Shown: in pieces, positions 5,488 to 5,599 of the stretch
Layout: every line of letters starts with the position of its first letter
Numbering within the stretch: position 1 is the first letter of the stretch
DNA from: a bacterium
GTDB lineage: Bacteria; Sumerlaeota; Sumerlaeia; MVZB01
Assembly: GCA_023480605.1 (NCBI GenBank)
Contig: JAMCWS010000063.1
Location: forward strand, 1-5,599
Length of the DNA stretch: 5,599 nucleotides
Direction of reading: 5' to 3'
Position numbers and translations under genes: made by a program
Notes under the pieces: generated by a model
Database searches by the model: none
Told to the model about the DNA's origin: nothing
What the model saw: only the letters and a program-made list of their open reading frames with translations

Positions 5488-5521
5488 GGTTTTCGCGTTG
5501 TTTGTTTGGAAAACGCCGTGG
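5484..5521. repeat. Imperfect inverted repeat overlapping the -35 region of the Smr promoter
   Basis: CCACGG then TTTTC (5484-5494) pairs with GAAAA, a two-base CG bulge and CCGTGG (5509-5521), around a loop of 14 bases. No T-run follows on either strand, so it is a poor intrinsic terminator. It may be a regulator site or simply a local hairpin. The rest of the segment from 5522 to the edge shows nothing I can name. Confidence 0.35.
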
Positions 5522-5599
5522 TGGAAATCGTTTTTGTGTCCGCGGCTTCGTTACGCCGGGTGTTTTCACGGCTAATTCGCCGGACCGAGCGGGGCGATC

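Overview
The window is GC-rich, roughly two thirds G+C by eye, and densely coding. It carries four genes that I can support plus the tail of a fifth. Two products have Sec-type signal peptides and are predicted beta-propeller proteins. Their style resembles hypothetical secreted proteins I remember from planctomycetes, verrucomicrobia and similar polysaccharide-degrading Gram-negative lineages. This placement rests on protein style only. No rRNA, tRNA, transposase, phage gene or CRISPR array is visible.

Layout: bases 2-268 are the C-terminal end of a gene that begins before the window, perhaps a PEP/pyruvate-binding family protein. Bases 356-1957 encode a secreted 533-residue protein with a small N-terminal beta-sandwich-like domain and a predicted glycosidase-like propeller of uncharacterised type. 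Bases 1958-2191 are a regulatory gap with a 16-bp perfect palindrome of the GntR-operator kind lying on a promoter-like sequence. Bases 2192-3034 encode a class I (Schiff-base) aldolase/lyase of the DapA/NanA family. It keeps the lysine and tyrosine of the fold but lacks residues expected of a true dihydrodipicolinate synthase. After a 143-bp gap with small palindromes, bases 3178-4842 encode a secreted sialidase-like propeller protein. Its last hundred residues look like a second sialidase module reduced to its first and last blades. Bases 4908-5411 on the minus strand encode a KOW-like plus Smr protein resembling the C-terminal end of MutS2 without the ATPase. The right edge holds a candidate promoter for it.

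How the genes may work together (inference): the two secreted propeller proteins would act on extracellular or periplasmic glycans, and the cytoplasmic aldolase would cleave a 2-keto-3-deoxy sugar acid released by or derived from that breakdown. The palindrome would let a GntR-family regulator, not encoded here, control the aldolase and perhaps the sialidase-like gene. The Smr gene is convergent to this cluster and probably unrelated in function.

Most notable points: the composite sialidase with a collapsed second module, the non-canonical active site of the DapA-like enzyme beside two secreted propellers, and the exact GntR-like palindrome in its promoter.
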